Shown: positions 1-11,391 of the stretch, piece after piece
How positions within the stretch are numbered: the stretch's first letter is position 1
Layout: each line of letters starts with the position of its first letter
Assembly: GCA_015680685.1 (NCBI GenBank)
Contig: MNCI01021399.1
Coordinates: forward strand, 1,696,359 to 1,760,358
Direction of reading: 5' to 3'
DNA length: 64,000 nucleotides
Origin: Gnetum montanum
Taxonomy: Eukaryota; Streptophyta; Gnetopsida; Gnetales; Gnetaceae
Notes under the pieces: model-generated
What the model was told of the DNA's origin: nothing
The model's database searches: none
The model's input: the letters and a program-made list of their open reading frames with translations, nothing else
Program-made: the position numbers and the translations under genes

Positions 1-1601
1 TTGTGGTGTCCCTTTCTACAGCCACGTCTAAAGAAGGGACACCTATGATGTTGTGGAGGATTTCCACTATTTTTGACAATAGAAGCACAAGTAACATTCG
101 TGGGTTGATGCTATGGTGCAAATCCTTCAGGTACAATTGGTGGTGATGTAGAAGGAGGTGAAGAATGAGAATTTTGAAATTAAGAAGAAGTGTAAGGTAC
201 CCAAGGTGGTGGTCCTATTGGTGAGGATACAGGTTGATAGTATTGAGAAGAATAATAATAATGTGGCAAGATAGAGGAGGTTGACCCAGTTGGGGAAACA
301 AGATGTTGAACTGGATAAGAACTTAGGTTCGGATGGTATGAAGGGTGTAACTAGTTTGGAGATGGCCTCTCCCACGACTGGGATTGTTGCCACTATGATT
401 GAACATAGTATTTCTACACAAAATCTGGATGTAACATTCTTCCCCAATGCTCATGTAGATGTGACAAGATTGGGCATTGGCCCTTGGGATGATCGTACAG
501 GAAAATTTTACATTGATATGTATGATTGGTAGTTAAGTTTTTATTCTCTTCAACCCTTCTTTTTAATTATCTAAAGGTGTTTTGTCTTGTTTCTTGGGTT
601 TTCATAACTCCATCTCCAATAATGTTGGCATATTCTCCACATTTTTCATGTATCCATTCCATCATCCTAATGATCTTTGCCTCAACTTCATCCAATGATT
701 GTAGTATTGGCAAAGATTGTTCCACCTCCTTGTAGTGAGTTGATATCTCCTCTTCATGATCATGGGCCCTTGTTGATTTTTGGGCCTATTGATATTTTTC
801 AGCATTCTCCCATTTAGCCCTTTCTCCTTCTTTTGCTACCTACTTGATAAGCTCTTGGAATTGATAGGTTTGTAGTTCATATAGTTGACCTTAGGCATAC
901 ATCCCTAGGGTCTCCCTTGTTTCATTACAAAGCCCATCTATGATGTGATACATTAGCCTTTCCTCGGTGAACCCATGGCCTGGGTAGTTGTTTAATAGTG
1001 CATAATATCTTTCTAATGCCATGTCTAGGGGTTCATGTTACGTTTGTTTCCACTCTTGGATTTGTCTCCTCAAGGTTGACACTCTTGCATAAGTTTGATA
1101 TCTTTCATTGAAGAGTTCTACCATTTTCGGCCAACATCGAATTAATTTTGGTTTTAATGACCTATACCATACTTTTTCTTGGCCAACGAGTGTTAGAGGA
1201 AAGAGCTTAAGTTTTTTCCATCCATTATCAATGTTGTTCCATGCATAAGCATCGTAGAAGGATTGTAAATGTTGTTGTGGATCTAAATCATAGCCTCCTA
1301 AAAACTTGGGAAAGTTGTTTAAGTCAAGCCTAGGTAGATGACTTTCCTTACGATGCCTGTGGTATATTCGAACAACCTCTTGTATTTTTGTTAGGCTTGT
1401 AGTGGCTAGTAGGGGTTCATCATCACTAGGTATGTTATGCATTTATGAGTTGGAACGATGTTGTTTGCGTTTACACTCATAGGAGACCCCTACATCAGTT
1501 TGGGTACTTCAAACTTCATCTTCATCATTATATAATTCATTGGTTCTCCAATGAATTGGCTTACTAGTTGTTGCATTGTCATAGTCTTGTGAGAGAGACA
1601 T
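1..1601 (-). pseudogene. gag of element A (retrotransposon capsid/nucleocapsid), decayed
   Basis: Gag forms the particle that packages element RNA. The ATG lies at 1599-1601, just inside the PBS and leader, and the frame runs leftward out of the window. The central capsid-like domain of plant retrotransposon gag proteins is clear between about 1440 and 850, with the signatures WNNIDNGWKKLKLFPLTL, WYRSLKP and RHQIQEWK-like RRQIQEWK. The zinc-knuckle region lies near 450-500, where the coding frame has decayed. Compared with B's gag, A lacks a serine-rich stretch of roughly 50 residues near the N-terminus. In-frame stops break the frame, so no intact protein is expected. The same gag occurs in B, D and F, and a diverged relative in I. 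Confidence 0.85.
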
Positions 1602-1713
1602 TGTTATGAGTTTGTGTGTGACTTATTTGCAATTACTTCTTTCTAAAAGATATATCGTCAAGGCTTTATTACTACGATCTTGGATGATGTAACTAATCTA
1701 AATAACTAGCATC

Positions 1714-1733
1714 GTCCCCAACAGTGGCGCTAA
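1714..1733 (-). promoter_or_regulatory. Primer-binding site of A (tRNA-Asp type)
   Basis: On the minus strand this reads TTAGCGCCACTGTTGGGGAC, directly next to the LTR. It resembles TGGCGCCGTTGCCGGGGA, the complement of the 3' end of plant tRNA-Asp used by Athila-like elements. A few transitions have accumulated. Confidence 0.8.
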
Positions 1734-2616
1734 TGATTAGTGGTGAGGTACCCCTACACTCAACCATATGAATATGAGCATTCATGCATGATCCAGTCGA
1801 ACTCCACAGATAGACTATTTGTGGTATCTAGATAGTTACTCATTGATCGTAGTCTACTGTCTTCCCACCTAGACTAGTATATGCTTTGTCACGTATTGTT
1901 TAGTCTAGAGTGAGGTGTATGATGTGGTTTCTAACCTAGTGCTAGTCCTAGAGGTAATGGAAAGTAACTTTAATTAGTCTAGGAGGAAAAGGGAGAGAGA
2001 ATCTAAGCTAGCCTAAGTGCGATGAGCATACATTCCTTAATCATTTGTACACATCTTGGACCTCGTGCATGACTACTACTAGGATTACCAAGTGCATGGC
2101 CTAGGTATGCTACTAGGATACCAAGTAGTCACACTTGAATGCTTGTGATTAAGTCATACTCATTCCACATTTAAGGAGTTTAGGGTGAAGAGATATTAAC
2201 TAAGAAAGCAATAAATAACAAGAACAATTAAATAATTAAATTAAGTGAATGCTGCAATGATGAAGTAATCTCAATCTTTATTTCTAGTCATGTGCGTGTC
2301 CAAGTACGTCACACTCGAATAAAGGTGTCGTACAATTACAATCATCACACTACGGGCATGCACTGGGAGAGAGGGTTGAGAAGAACTAAAAATGAAAACT
2401 AACTTGTAAAATAAACTACTGACTGACTCTAAAAACTTGACTATCTTAACTCCTTGTGCCTACATTTGTATTTATAGGCCCGCACAGGAGTCACAATATT
2501 GCGCATATGATATCATGAGCCAAGCTACGATATCATGTACCCAATATCATGTACGCGATATCATGTACTCGATATCGTAGGTGCGATATCAAAGCCTAAT
2601 GAATCATGATTCATCA
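1734..2616 (-). repeat. 5' LTR of A (883 bp)
   Basis: The plus strand runs from TGATTAGTGG to TTCATCA, the inverted TG..CA ends shared by all Athila-like LTRs here. The TATA box (minus strand) is at 2469-2477. Upstream of it, at about 2500-2590, lies a cluster of GATATC palindromes that makes up nearly all of the very short U3. Many CpGs in the palindromes have become TpG or CpA. Confidence 0.88.
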
Positions 2617-3960
2617 CCTTCTTTCTGATTGTTATGTGGTGTCATGTCTTGTTCCTTGGTTTGATATAGTTATACCTCTATGAATGTTGGCATATTCTCC
2701 ACATTTTTCATGTACCCATTCCATCATCTTATTGATCTTTGCCTCAATTTCATCTAATGATTGTAGTGTTGGCAAAGATGATTCCACCTCCTTGAGGTGA
2801 GTTGGTTTCTCCTCTTCATGGTTATGGACCTTTACTAAGTTTAGAATTTGATCCTATTGAGAGCTTTCAACATTCTCCTATTTAGCTATTTCTCCTTCTT
2901 CTTTTGCTACTTACTTAATGAGATCTTGGAATTGGTGGGTTCGTAGCTCATATAGTTCTCCTGGGGCATACATCCCTATGGTCTCCCTTGTTTCATTACA
3001 AAGCCTGTCCATGATGTGATACATTAGTCTCTCCTCAAAGAACCCATGGCCTGGGCATTTGTTTAACAATGAATAGTATCTTTCTAAGTCCATGTCCAAG
3101 GGTTTATGTTGCCCTTGTTTCCACTCTTGGATTTGTCTCCTTAAGGTTGACACTCTTACATAGGTTTGATATCTTTCAGTAAAGAGTTCTACCATTGTTC
3201 ACCAACTACGAATTGATTTTGGCCTTAAAGATCTGTACCATACTTTTGCTTGGCCAACAAATATCATAGGGAAGAACTTAAGTCTTTTCCATCCATTATC
3301 AATATTGTTCCATGCATAGGCATCATAGAAGGCTTGTAAATGCTATTGTGGATCTAAATCATAGCCTCCTGAAAACTTGGGAAAGTTGTTTAAATCAAGC
3401 CTAGGTAGATGACTTTCCTTGCAATGCCCATAGAATATTTGAATAGCCTCTTCTATATGCATTAGGCTCTTAGTGGCCAATAGGGGTTCATTGTCACTAG
3501 GTAGGTTATGAATTTATGAGTTGGGATGATATTGTTTTCATTCATGTTGGCATTCTTGACTTTGCTTGTGGGATCGATTTTTATTTCTATGCTAACCCCT
3601 TGAAAGATAGTCATCTATGTAATGACCTGATGTTGAAGGAGTAGAGGAAGAGAAAGAATTGAAAGACTCATCATGACTTTTGTAAGTTTCCCGATCATCC
3701 TTGATTAAATTCCTGTTAATCATTGAGAAGGTCCTAGGCCTTACGGGCCTCCTTGTTCTATGGGATGTCCCATCCTCACTAAAGGCATTTGAGTTGGATA
3801 ATAAGAGTCCTTGAGTATCTTTTGGGTGTTCATGAACATAGGAGTCCCCTGCATGAGGCTGAGTACTCCAAACTTCATCTTCGTTATCATATATTTCATT
3901 GGTTCTCCAATGAATTACCTCACTAGTTGTTGTGTGACCACCATCTTGAGAGAGAGACAT
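2617..3960 (-). pseudogene. gag of element B, truncated by insertion of A
   Basis: The ATG is at 3958-3960 (MSLSQDGG start). The first 122 codons are open (3592-3960) and hold an acidic stretch followed by a serine- and arginine-rich region that A's gag lacks. The capsid domain follows, with an open stretch at 2911-3195 containing ERYQTYVRVSTLRRQIQEWK and the CPGHGF and YHIMDRL motifs. The reading frame stops where A begins, before the zinc knuckle. Several in-frame stops are present. Confidence 0.85.
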
Positions 3961-4073
3961 TGTTGCAAATTATGTGTGACTTATTTGAAATTAGTTTCTA
4001 TCCTAAAAGATATATTGTTAATACTTTGTTACAATGATCTTGTATGATATAACTAATCTAGATAACTAGCACC

Positions 4074-4093
4074 GTCCTTGACAATGGTACCAA
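4074..4093 (-). promoter_or_regulatory. Primer-binding site of B (tRNA-Asp type, mutated)
   Basis: The minus strand reads TTGGTACCATTGTCAAGGAC, abutting the LTR. It matches the tRNA-Asp PBS of A, F and I with several transitions. Confidence 0.75.
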
Positions 4094-4956
4094 TGATGAG
4101 TGGCGAGGTATCCCTATGCAAAACCATACAAATATGAGTGTTCACACATGATCTAGTCGAACTTTGCAAATGGACTAATTGTGATATCTAGATCGTTACA
4201 TGTTGATCGTAGTTTGCTATCTTCCCACCTAGACTAGTAATTGCTTTGTCACGTATGGTTTAGTCCAGGGTGAGGTGTATGATGTGATTTCTATCACTAT
4301 GCTACTCCTAAAGACAATGGAAAATAACTTGATTAAACTAATAAGTAATAGGGAATAGAATCTAAGCTAGCCTAAGTGCGATGAGTATCCATCCTTAATC
4401 ATCCATACTCATCTTGGACCTCATGTACTACTTCTAGGATTACCACGTGCACATTACTTAAGCACTCCTAGATACGCTACTGGGTTACCAAGTAGTTACA
4501 CTTAAATGTTTGTGATTAAGTCATACTCATTCCATGTTAATCAACAAGAAGTGTAAATGATAATAAAGGAAATATTAACTAAAAAGAAAACAATAAATAA
4601 TTAACAATTAAAGTAATTAAAAGCTAAGTGAATGCTGCAATGATGGAGTAATCTCGATCTTTATTGTCAATCATGTGCATGTCCAAGTATGGCACACTTG
4701 AATAAAGGTTCCATACAATTACAATCATCACACTGCATGCATGCACTAGGGAAAGAATTGAAATTAACTAAAAGCTAACAAAAAGGCTCTACCAACTACT
4801 TTCCAACTCCCCCTTTTCCTATGTTCCCGAACATTGTATTTATAGATCCACACAGGAATCACGATATCGTGTATTCGATATTGTTACCCAGGCTACGATA
4901 TCATGTACCTGATATCAAGGGTCCGATATCGGGACTTGGAAAACTATGATTCATTA
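4094..4956 (-). repeat. 5' LTR of B (863 bp)
   Basis: It begins TGATGAGTGGCGAGG and ends ATTCATTA, a decayed TTCATCA. The TATA box is at 4837-4845 (minus strand), with GATATC units at about 4862-4930. It is very similar along its whole length to the LTRs of A, D and F. Confidence 0.87.
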
Positions 4957-5678
4957 GCTAGCAAGGTGTAAAATGTATGGTCTAACTCTTAATGACATAT
5001 ATGATAAGATGATGTTATTTGGCTTTAAGTATACTAAATGTAGATATAGTGAAAATGAATGTAATTTCTATATCCAAGTACAATGAAAAGATAAAGCTAT
5101 TCTAGCCTATGACAATAAGTATCTATTCATGGTTTCTGTACATGTCCTAGGCTAATGTAACTGTTACTGTAATTACCTAGTAACCTTACCATTGAGCGAA
5201 TGAAACAACATTACTACTCAGTTACTAAACAATTATACTTTACACTCAAAACTAGTCATACTCATTTTACCTTACTAATGAACATTGGAATAGCAAATGA
5301 CTTAAGAAATGAAAATGACTTTGTAAAAGTAAACAACATAAAAAAGTAAATCTATTCTCTGGGATATGCTACAATGATGAAGAACAATCTCAATATTTAT
5401 TGTCATTTATGAATTATGTTAAGGAACATTCCACTCAAATAAAGATTCCATACAATTGTAATTTACTATATTGCAAACATTCACAAGTAATTATAACTTC
5501 AAAAACACAAACTAGAAGAATTTTGCTAAGTGTTGGGCAAAAACTTCCTTTTGAAGCGATGTTGGACTCCTATTTATAGGAATGATCATGGCCCACTACA
5601 TTGTATCTATGACAACATATATTGAGCTATGATATCGCATCTACAATATTGTAATTCTAAACATTAAGTATTTCATCA
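4957..5678 (-). repeat. 3' LTR of H, part (cut by B)
   Basis: This is a strongly diverged relative of the other Athila-like LTRs. The conserved block near the middle (5160-5280) and the TATA box at 5571-5579 can be aligned by eye. The right end reads TTTCATCA at 5671-5678 and is followed by a PPT. The left part is missing from the window because B inserted here. Confidence 0.75.
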
Positions 5679-5692
5679 TATCCCCATGACTA
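5679..5692 (-). promoter_or_regulatory. Polypurine tract of H
   Basis: The minus strand reads GTCATGGGGATA next to the 3' LTR, matching the PPTs of D, F and I (GTCGTGGGGGTA type). This is the site expected for plus-strand priming. Confidence 0.75.
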
Positions 5693-5910
5693 ATTGAAAA
5701 TTCATCATTGAGTTCAAATAAGAGGATAGAGTTCCTTACAAACTTGTGGGTTTACATGGACTTGATATCATGATATATATTTACATGACTAGCTCTACTA
5801 GCAATGTTGCATCTTTGTTCAAGTGGTGTTACAAAATTATCATGGAACTCATGATTGAGACATGAAAAAAATTGAGTAGAACAAAAAAAACAAAACTTGA
5901 CGTAGATTCT
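5693..5910. other. Untranslated 3' region of H
   Basis: This is a short non-coding stretch between ORF3 and the PPT. It is similar in layout to 18586-18736 in F. I see no other feature in it. Confidence 0.6.
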
Positions 5911-8668
5911 TTATGTTCCTAGTGGCAGTGACTCCTACATTGGTTTTTTCCCTTTATCATCTCATTTTTGGAACTAGTATCTATTCAACAACACTATGAG
6001 CTTCTGTTCTTCTATTCTAGGATCATGCATTATCCATGAAAATTCAGTGATGTTTGTAGGAGTTGGTACTTTTAAGGGACATGGTAGTTGTGAAAACATT
6101 TTGTTGGCCTTGAGATACCATGATGTGAATTAGGTTCGTTCTATCTCAAAGGCTCTAGCCATCTTTTGTAGTTCTTGATAATCAATTATCCTTTTGGCTA
6201 GATTTGCTACAACATCTTTTTGATTCTAGTAGCTAGATTTCACTTCTTGTAATTTAGAGTTTGTAATGTAAAGCTTTTGTTATGCATCTTTCTAGTTTGT
6301 AAGCACTTTTTCATTGGCATATACTGTAGGCACTTACTTCTCCAATTCTATTCTTGGCCTACTTGCTATCAACATGGCTAAGTTAGCATAATGGAGATTT
6401 GCTAACCCCATGTATTCCATTAGGTCCTCTACTATAGGTTTTGTTCTTTAATTCTACTTAGTGGACATGTGTAAGACTATGTAGGATGGGTTGCTAGTTA
6501 GGTGTTTGTGGTGTGATGGAATTGATCTAGGCTTTGGCCATCTGGATTTTTTCCATTGATCTATTTGTAATTCTGTAAGTCTTTTGTGCTTCTTAGCCTT
6601 ATTTTGTTATGCACTAATTTCAATATCTAATTTTTGTTGGAATATGTGTACTTCTTCCATTGACAAGGTTATGTTTTCACCAACAAATTGTCTCATGTTG
6701 ATGTTGACTTTGGTGAAATGCTCTCTTAATTGATGGATACCTTTTTCAAGTATTTTATTTTTTTTCTCATTGTCTATCAACCTCAAGTTCTCTACAGATA
6801 TCTTTTTTTTCTCTTCTTTTAATGCAATAAGGGCTTTAGCATGAGCATATGTTTGGGCATCTATGACTAGAAAATTTCATAATACCTTTTCTTTTTCTAT
6901 CACTATTTGCTTCTATTTGGTCATCAATTGATTAACTTACTCATTTCCAAACTATACAAATTGGTCTAGTGCTATGTGTTTTGCTAGATCTTGCCCTTCA
7001 GTTCTTAATGTAGTTGTCTATTCTTATAGTCTTTACACTTCACTCTCTACATGTTGTATCCTTGTTTCTATCATGACCAACTTGTCCTTGGTGAATATCA
7101 ATTTTGACTATACTACAATGATAAAAAGATTTTGCATAGCTTGTCCTATCTGCAGTAATCTCTTCAAGAAGTCCTCATGTTTTTTAAGGCTTATTAATTC
7201 TTTTCTATAATGTTTGACTAATGTTTCAACATATTTAGCTACAAAAATGTCTACTAGTGGCACAATAAGAATATTATTAGACTTCTTAATATGATTTGTT
7301 ATAACTTCTATTGTTCTAGCTACATCTTGGTGTTGCATTACCACTATAATGGCTCCTTCCCTAGTTTCTAACATCACCTATAATGATGAATTTTTCCCTA
7401 AGATCTTTTGTTCCTACTCATCATCTTCTCCTGCCTACAAAGATACTTGACCATTAGTAGGTCCTATGGATGCAATAGGTCTGTTAGGATGATTCCCTAC
7501 TCTATACATGCTTGACATCTCCTTGTTTCCCCAACTAATTGTTTCTACTATTTGTTGTAGATGGATCATGGAAGGTTAATAATTCTATTATGCTAGTGAA
7601 GCACTTTTCCTACTTGTTCTATATCTAAGGTTAATGCACTGGGTCCTAGTTATTCTATGCCTACAGCTGGAATGTTTGCTATTAGTGTTGATTCTATTAC
7701 AGTCTTAATGCTTGCTAGTTTCTTCACTTGATCTTTCATGGGTGGTATTGTGTTGGAGATTTCTATGTATGAAGCATTTTTTACTCTTCAAATAACATCA
7801 TTAGTATAGCCCAAAATTCTAGCTTGTGTGCACAACTTTCTAATAAGACAAGGCAATGGAAGAGTGAGTTTTCCTATCTTCTTCTCTTCAAGATTTCTTT
7901 GGATTTTTAGAAATAATAGATGGGTCATGTTAACTTGGAATTTTCTCATCAAGATAGCACTTCCTCTGGTAGCATAAGTGGTAATCCTATTGAGTCTTTT
8001 AGTTGGGAAGGTCTGGTATGTACCAAATTTGAAGTATATCTTTTTTGTGGTAGATAATCCACTATATTGTTTCTCTATAGTTTTATATGCCCTCTATGAC
8101 CATAAATTCCTTGTGTCTGTGTTAGAACTTGTGGATATGTGAGAAATTTTGGCTCCAATATTTGATATATTGAGTGCCTTTGCAATTGCTTCTATTGATT
8201 GTGGCACTATTGCTCTCTCAATCTTCACTATGGCATCATCTTACTTATTTTATTAGAATTGATGGACTTTCCCCAAATACCATTCATCAAATACCATTCA
8301 TCATTACTAGAAATGATTAGCCATAGGGGAGAGACTTGAAGTTGTTTGTAGACCTCAACACGTGCAAACTCCATGAATGGTCCAAAATTGAGTTTTGCTA
8401 TCACGATGGACATGATAGATTTCTTTTGAATAGCTTTTATACACTCATTGTAGAGTGGTAGGCATTGTCCCTATTTTGGAGTTGGTGGCACATCAACTTC
8501 AAACTATGTAGATTACCCTATTGTAGGTGTGGGCTAATGGATAGAATATAAGGGTGCTTCTTACTTTGTAGGAAAAATTTATATCATGCCTCATTCTCTT
8601 CCTCTTCCTTTGGGTCTCTTTTCCCATGGTTGTGTTGGTCCTCCAACTTTGGGTCTCTTTGGAAGCAT
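5911..8668 (-). pseudogene. ORF3 of H, decayed long extra ORF
   Basis: This is the third ORF, lying between integrase and the 3' LTR, the place where Athila-lineage elements carry extra or envelope-like ORFs. The ATG is at 8666-8668 (MLPKRPK start), directly after a splice-acceptor-like GATTGTAG. The stop TAA is at 5911-5913. It is collinear with F's ORF3 over its whole length. Recognisable parts are the N-terminal basic segment, the region around 8228-8413, and the start of the helical region around 7108-7377 (NNILIVPLVDIFVAKYVETL). Many stops and some indels are present, since the length is not a multiple of three. The function is unknown. A link to the plant transposon-protein family often found at this position is possible but not shown. 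Confidence 0.65.
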
Positions 8669-8700
8669 CTACAATCATAAGAAGATTTAATATTACCCAA
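8669..8700 (-). promoter_or_regulatory. Splice-acceptor-like site before ORF3 of H
   Basis: The minus strand reads CTTCTTATGATTGTAG immediately before the ORF3 ATG. The same arrangement occurs in F and D. Spliced expression of ORF3 is inferred, not shown. Confidence 0.5.
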
Positions 8701-9914
8701 AAATTCTAGAAAAATTCCTAATGGTTTCTAACCCTTTGTTAATTTATCAATTTTGATCAAAAGTCTTTGATATAATCACTTTAATTTTTAATTTGGATTG
8801 TAGAGTTTGGAAGATTTATCATTTTAGAAAAAATCCTTGTTTAGAAAAAATCCCTTAACTTAACAATTAATTGTAAACAATTTCATCATGAAAATCTATC
8901 ACTATCTTTGATTTATTAATTAAAATGTATTCAAACAGATAGTTGGAAATGAACATTAAGTTTATTAACTTATGTTAAATTAAAATGTTATTATTTCTTA
9001 TTATTATTACCCTTAATGTTTTTTAGACATTAGAAAATTTTAGCATAATTTGTAAAAACTACGTGCAATGTTCTCCCTCACAATGAGATGATTACTCCAT
9101 GAGCAAAAGAAATTGAGAATGTCTCAATTGGATGTGCAGTGAGGATGATATGGAGCTATGAAGGTTGTTAGAGAGAAAACAACATGAAATCCCTTTGCAT
9201 GAAATGATGGAATGAAAAAATTTCTTAATAATCAATGTGTATATATAAATTTTTATATGAGAGATATTGTAGATGCAACATCATTGATGCAATATTGTAG
9301 GGCCTCATATATTGTATCTATGATATCATGATTGAAATTTTTAAAATGTTTACAAAATATGATGGAAAAAATAGATGGAATAGATAGTTTGGAAGGTGTA
9401 AAGACGATCCAAAGGGTTCTTGATCATAGATGAAGCTTAAAATGTGAGAATTTGATGTTAAAAGTATGTTAAAGGAGCTTGGGAAAGATAAGTTAAATAA
9501 GGTTTAAGAGATGATTTGATCAAAATTGCTAAACTTATGAGTGATTATGAATATGTAGGGAGATAATGATAATTGCTAAAGTATTTAGGAGGTACAGTAT
9601 GATGTGGAATTGGTCATCAAGTATGAAATGCAAAATTTATACAAATGAGATCTCTCCAAAGAAAGCTCCTACCCTTAATGCTCTTGTATAACTATCAAAT
9701 CACAATTATATATTATGTTAGTATTGCTTCAATAAGAAAATAATACTATATTATACAAAACCGTCAAATCATAATTATATATAATAGTGAGGTTGAATGG
9801 TAGTAGTAGGAATTGTAGAAAATGGAACGTGAGGTGTCTTACCATGAGAATAATAAATTTTATGTGTAATGCATGGTTTAAATGATTATTAGCCTTGTCA
9901 TCCAAGATTCAAAT
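8701..9914 (-). other. H spacer upstream of ORF3, with second PPT-like motif and internal promoter-like module
   Basis: This is non-coding and AT-rich. A PPT-like motif lies at 9070-9087 (minus strand CTCATTGTGAGGGAGAAC). A TATA-rich stretch lies at 9239-9250, followed at 9263-9340 by several GATAT-containing half-palindromes, as in the LTR U3. F has the same layout. The right edge is where G inserted. Confidence 0.55.
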
Positions 9915-11002
9915 TGATGAGCAACAAGGTACCCCTATGCTCAACCATACAAATATGAGTGTTTCACGCATGATCCAATTGAATTCCAAGGACTAAGTGC
10001 TTATGCACCCTTGTGGAACAAGGATAGGTTGGTTGATCATTGTCTTCCCAAGCTTACCTGTATGTCATGATTGTATGATTAAGTAAGCTTGAGGCATATG
10101 ATTTTTATAGCTTTTATGTTTTTATGTCCTGCGCTAGTAGGGAAGGCGAGAGGTAACTAAGTGACTAATTTAACTTAACTACTCATTAACTAAGTTCTAA
10201 GTAATCCTAACACTAGCATTCATTCCCACTTGTCGTACACATCTTAAACTAGTGCAACACTGTTGGGACTACCAAACGCTAATTGTTATTGGGTTACCAA
10301 GTGTTACACACATGCTCAAAGTGGTCATGCTTGTGTGATTTGCTTAATTGATCAAAATGAATTGTTGTGCTAATAACAGAAATGTAAAGTTCATAAAATA
10401 AAATAAATGCATAAGAAAATAAAATAAAAGAAATGCATAAGGAAACAAATCTCAAGTGCTGCAAGGATGAATCAAAGAGCTCATCTTTATTACCATATAC
10501 AAGGTGTGCTCAGGTACACAATGCTTGAATAAAGATCCATCCACACTTAGACCTCCTGCTGCAGGCACTTGGAAAATACTCTAACTTTCAAATAGACTAC
10601 AAGAGTTTTGCTACTTAACTGCTAAAAGACTTTTTCCCAATTGTGCGCCTAGGCACTATATTTATAGGCTTGAGAGCAACTACTCTAATAATTAGAGTAA
10701 CCACTCTAATAATTAGAATAACTACTAAAGTAACCGCTAGAGTAACCACTCTAATAATTAGAATAACTACTAGAGTAACCACTAGAGTAACCACTCTAAT
10801 AATTAGAGTAACTACTAGAGTAACCACTCTAATAATTAGAAAAACTACTAGAGTAACTGCTAGAGTAACCACTCTAATAATTAGAAAAACTACTAGAGTA
10901 ACTGCTAGAGTAACCACTCTAATAATTAGAAAACTACTAGGGTAACTGCTAGAGTAACCAATCTAATAATTAGAATAAATACTAGAGTAATTGCTCTCAT
11001 CA
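9915..11002 (-). repeat. 3' LTR of G (1088 bp)
   Basis: It begins TGATGAGCAACAAGG and ends CTCTCATCA. The TATA box is at 10659-10667 (minus strand). The U3 between TATA and the LTR end is filled by a tandem array. The rest is alignable by eye with the other Athila-like LTRs only in short blocks, for example the block with the tandem TACCAA motif at 10260-10310. Confidence 0.85.
10676..10995. repeat. Tandem palindromic array in U3 of G, 8 units
   Basis: Eight copies of a palindromic core, TCTAATAATTAGA, are spaced by variants of GTAACYRCTAGAGTAACC. Because the unit is near-palindromic, both strands show spurious long ORFs here, which I do not annotate as genes. The matching 5' LTR remnant at 26769-26915 has only four cores. 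Confidence 0.9.
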
Positions 11003-11391
11003 TACTGCCACGACTGAATGAAAACTCATTCTTGAGTTCCTTACAAAATATTGGGAAGGTATGAAATTATTGACTAATTGACAACTAACGGTGGAATGGG
11101 ATGATAGACTCAACGTGCCTAGTGAATGGATCAATAAGCATATTACAACATTAGTGTTCATGACCATTGTGATGAACACTCGTACATAAATGACATCCAA
11201 GCCTTTATTTGGCAGCTTGTAGAGAAAGAGAGGGAAAGAAAATGAAGCGTGTTGCCGCCAATGCTAAGATTGTGCCTTCCATTGTTTATCCATAACCATG
11301 CCACCAGACTTGCTTATTTCGTAAATGCTCTAGTTCCAATCCATCCTAAGTGCTTCCTCCAAGCCCAGTCCATTGTTTATATGATTTCCAT
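11000..11391 (-). pseudogene. Short 3' ORF of G
   Basis: The ATG at 11389-11391 directly follows a splice-acceptor-like TTTGTAG. The same short reading frame starts at 55333 in I, with the same neighbourhood (NNGR and LDVIYV motifs). The G copy has stops and needs a frame change near 11200, after which 66 codons remain open to 11000. No domain is recognised. The conserved position between integrase and PPT is the main reason to list it, and a non-coding explanation remains open. Confidence 0.35.
11003..11016 (-). promoter_or_regulatory. Polypurine tract of G (mutated)
   Basis: The minus strand reads CAGTCGTGGCAGTA next to the LTR, a mutated form of the family PPT. Confidence 0.7.

Larger units (their letters stand above)
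1..2616 (-). mobile_element. Element A: 5' end of a minus-strand Athila-like LTR retrotransposon
   Basis: Only the 5' part is in the window: 5' LTR, PBS, leader and gag, reading right to left. The rest lies beyond the left edge. Sequence just right of 2616 continues as the gag of another element (B), so A inserted into B's gag. The gag is the same type as in D and F. I infer that A may belong to the same non-autonomous family, but its pol region cannot be seen. Confidence 0.85.
2617..4956 (-). mobile_element. Element B: 5' part of a minus-strand Athila-like element, split by A
   Basis: B holds a 5' LTR (4094-4956), PBS, leader and the N-terminal and central parts of gag. A inserted at 2616/2617, so the rest of B lies to the left of the window. 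B itself sits in the 3' LTR of H at 4956/4957. Confidence 0.85.

Noticed and set aside
127-735. Hydrophobic ORFs near the left edge
   Set aside because: They lie antisense or out of phase over the gag of A, and equal shadows occur in D and F.
10615-10945. 100-codon ORFs on both strands, rich in TLIIRVT or LVVTLII repeats
   Set aside because: Both come from the palindromic tandem array in the U3 of G. The repeat period and mirror-image ORFs explain them without a gene.
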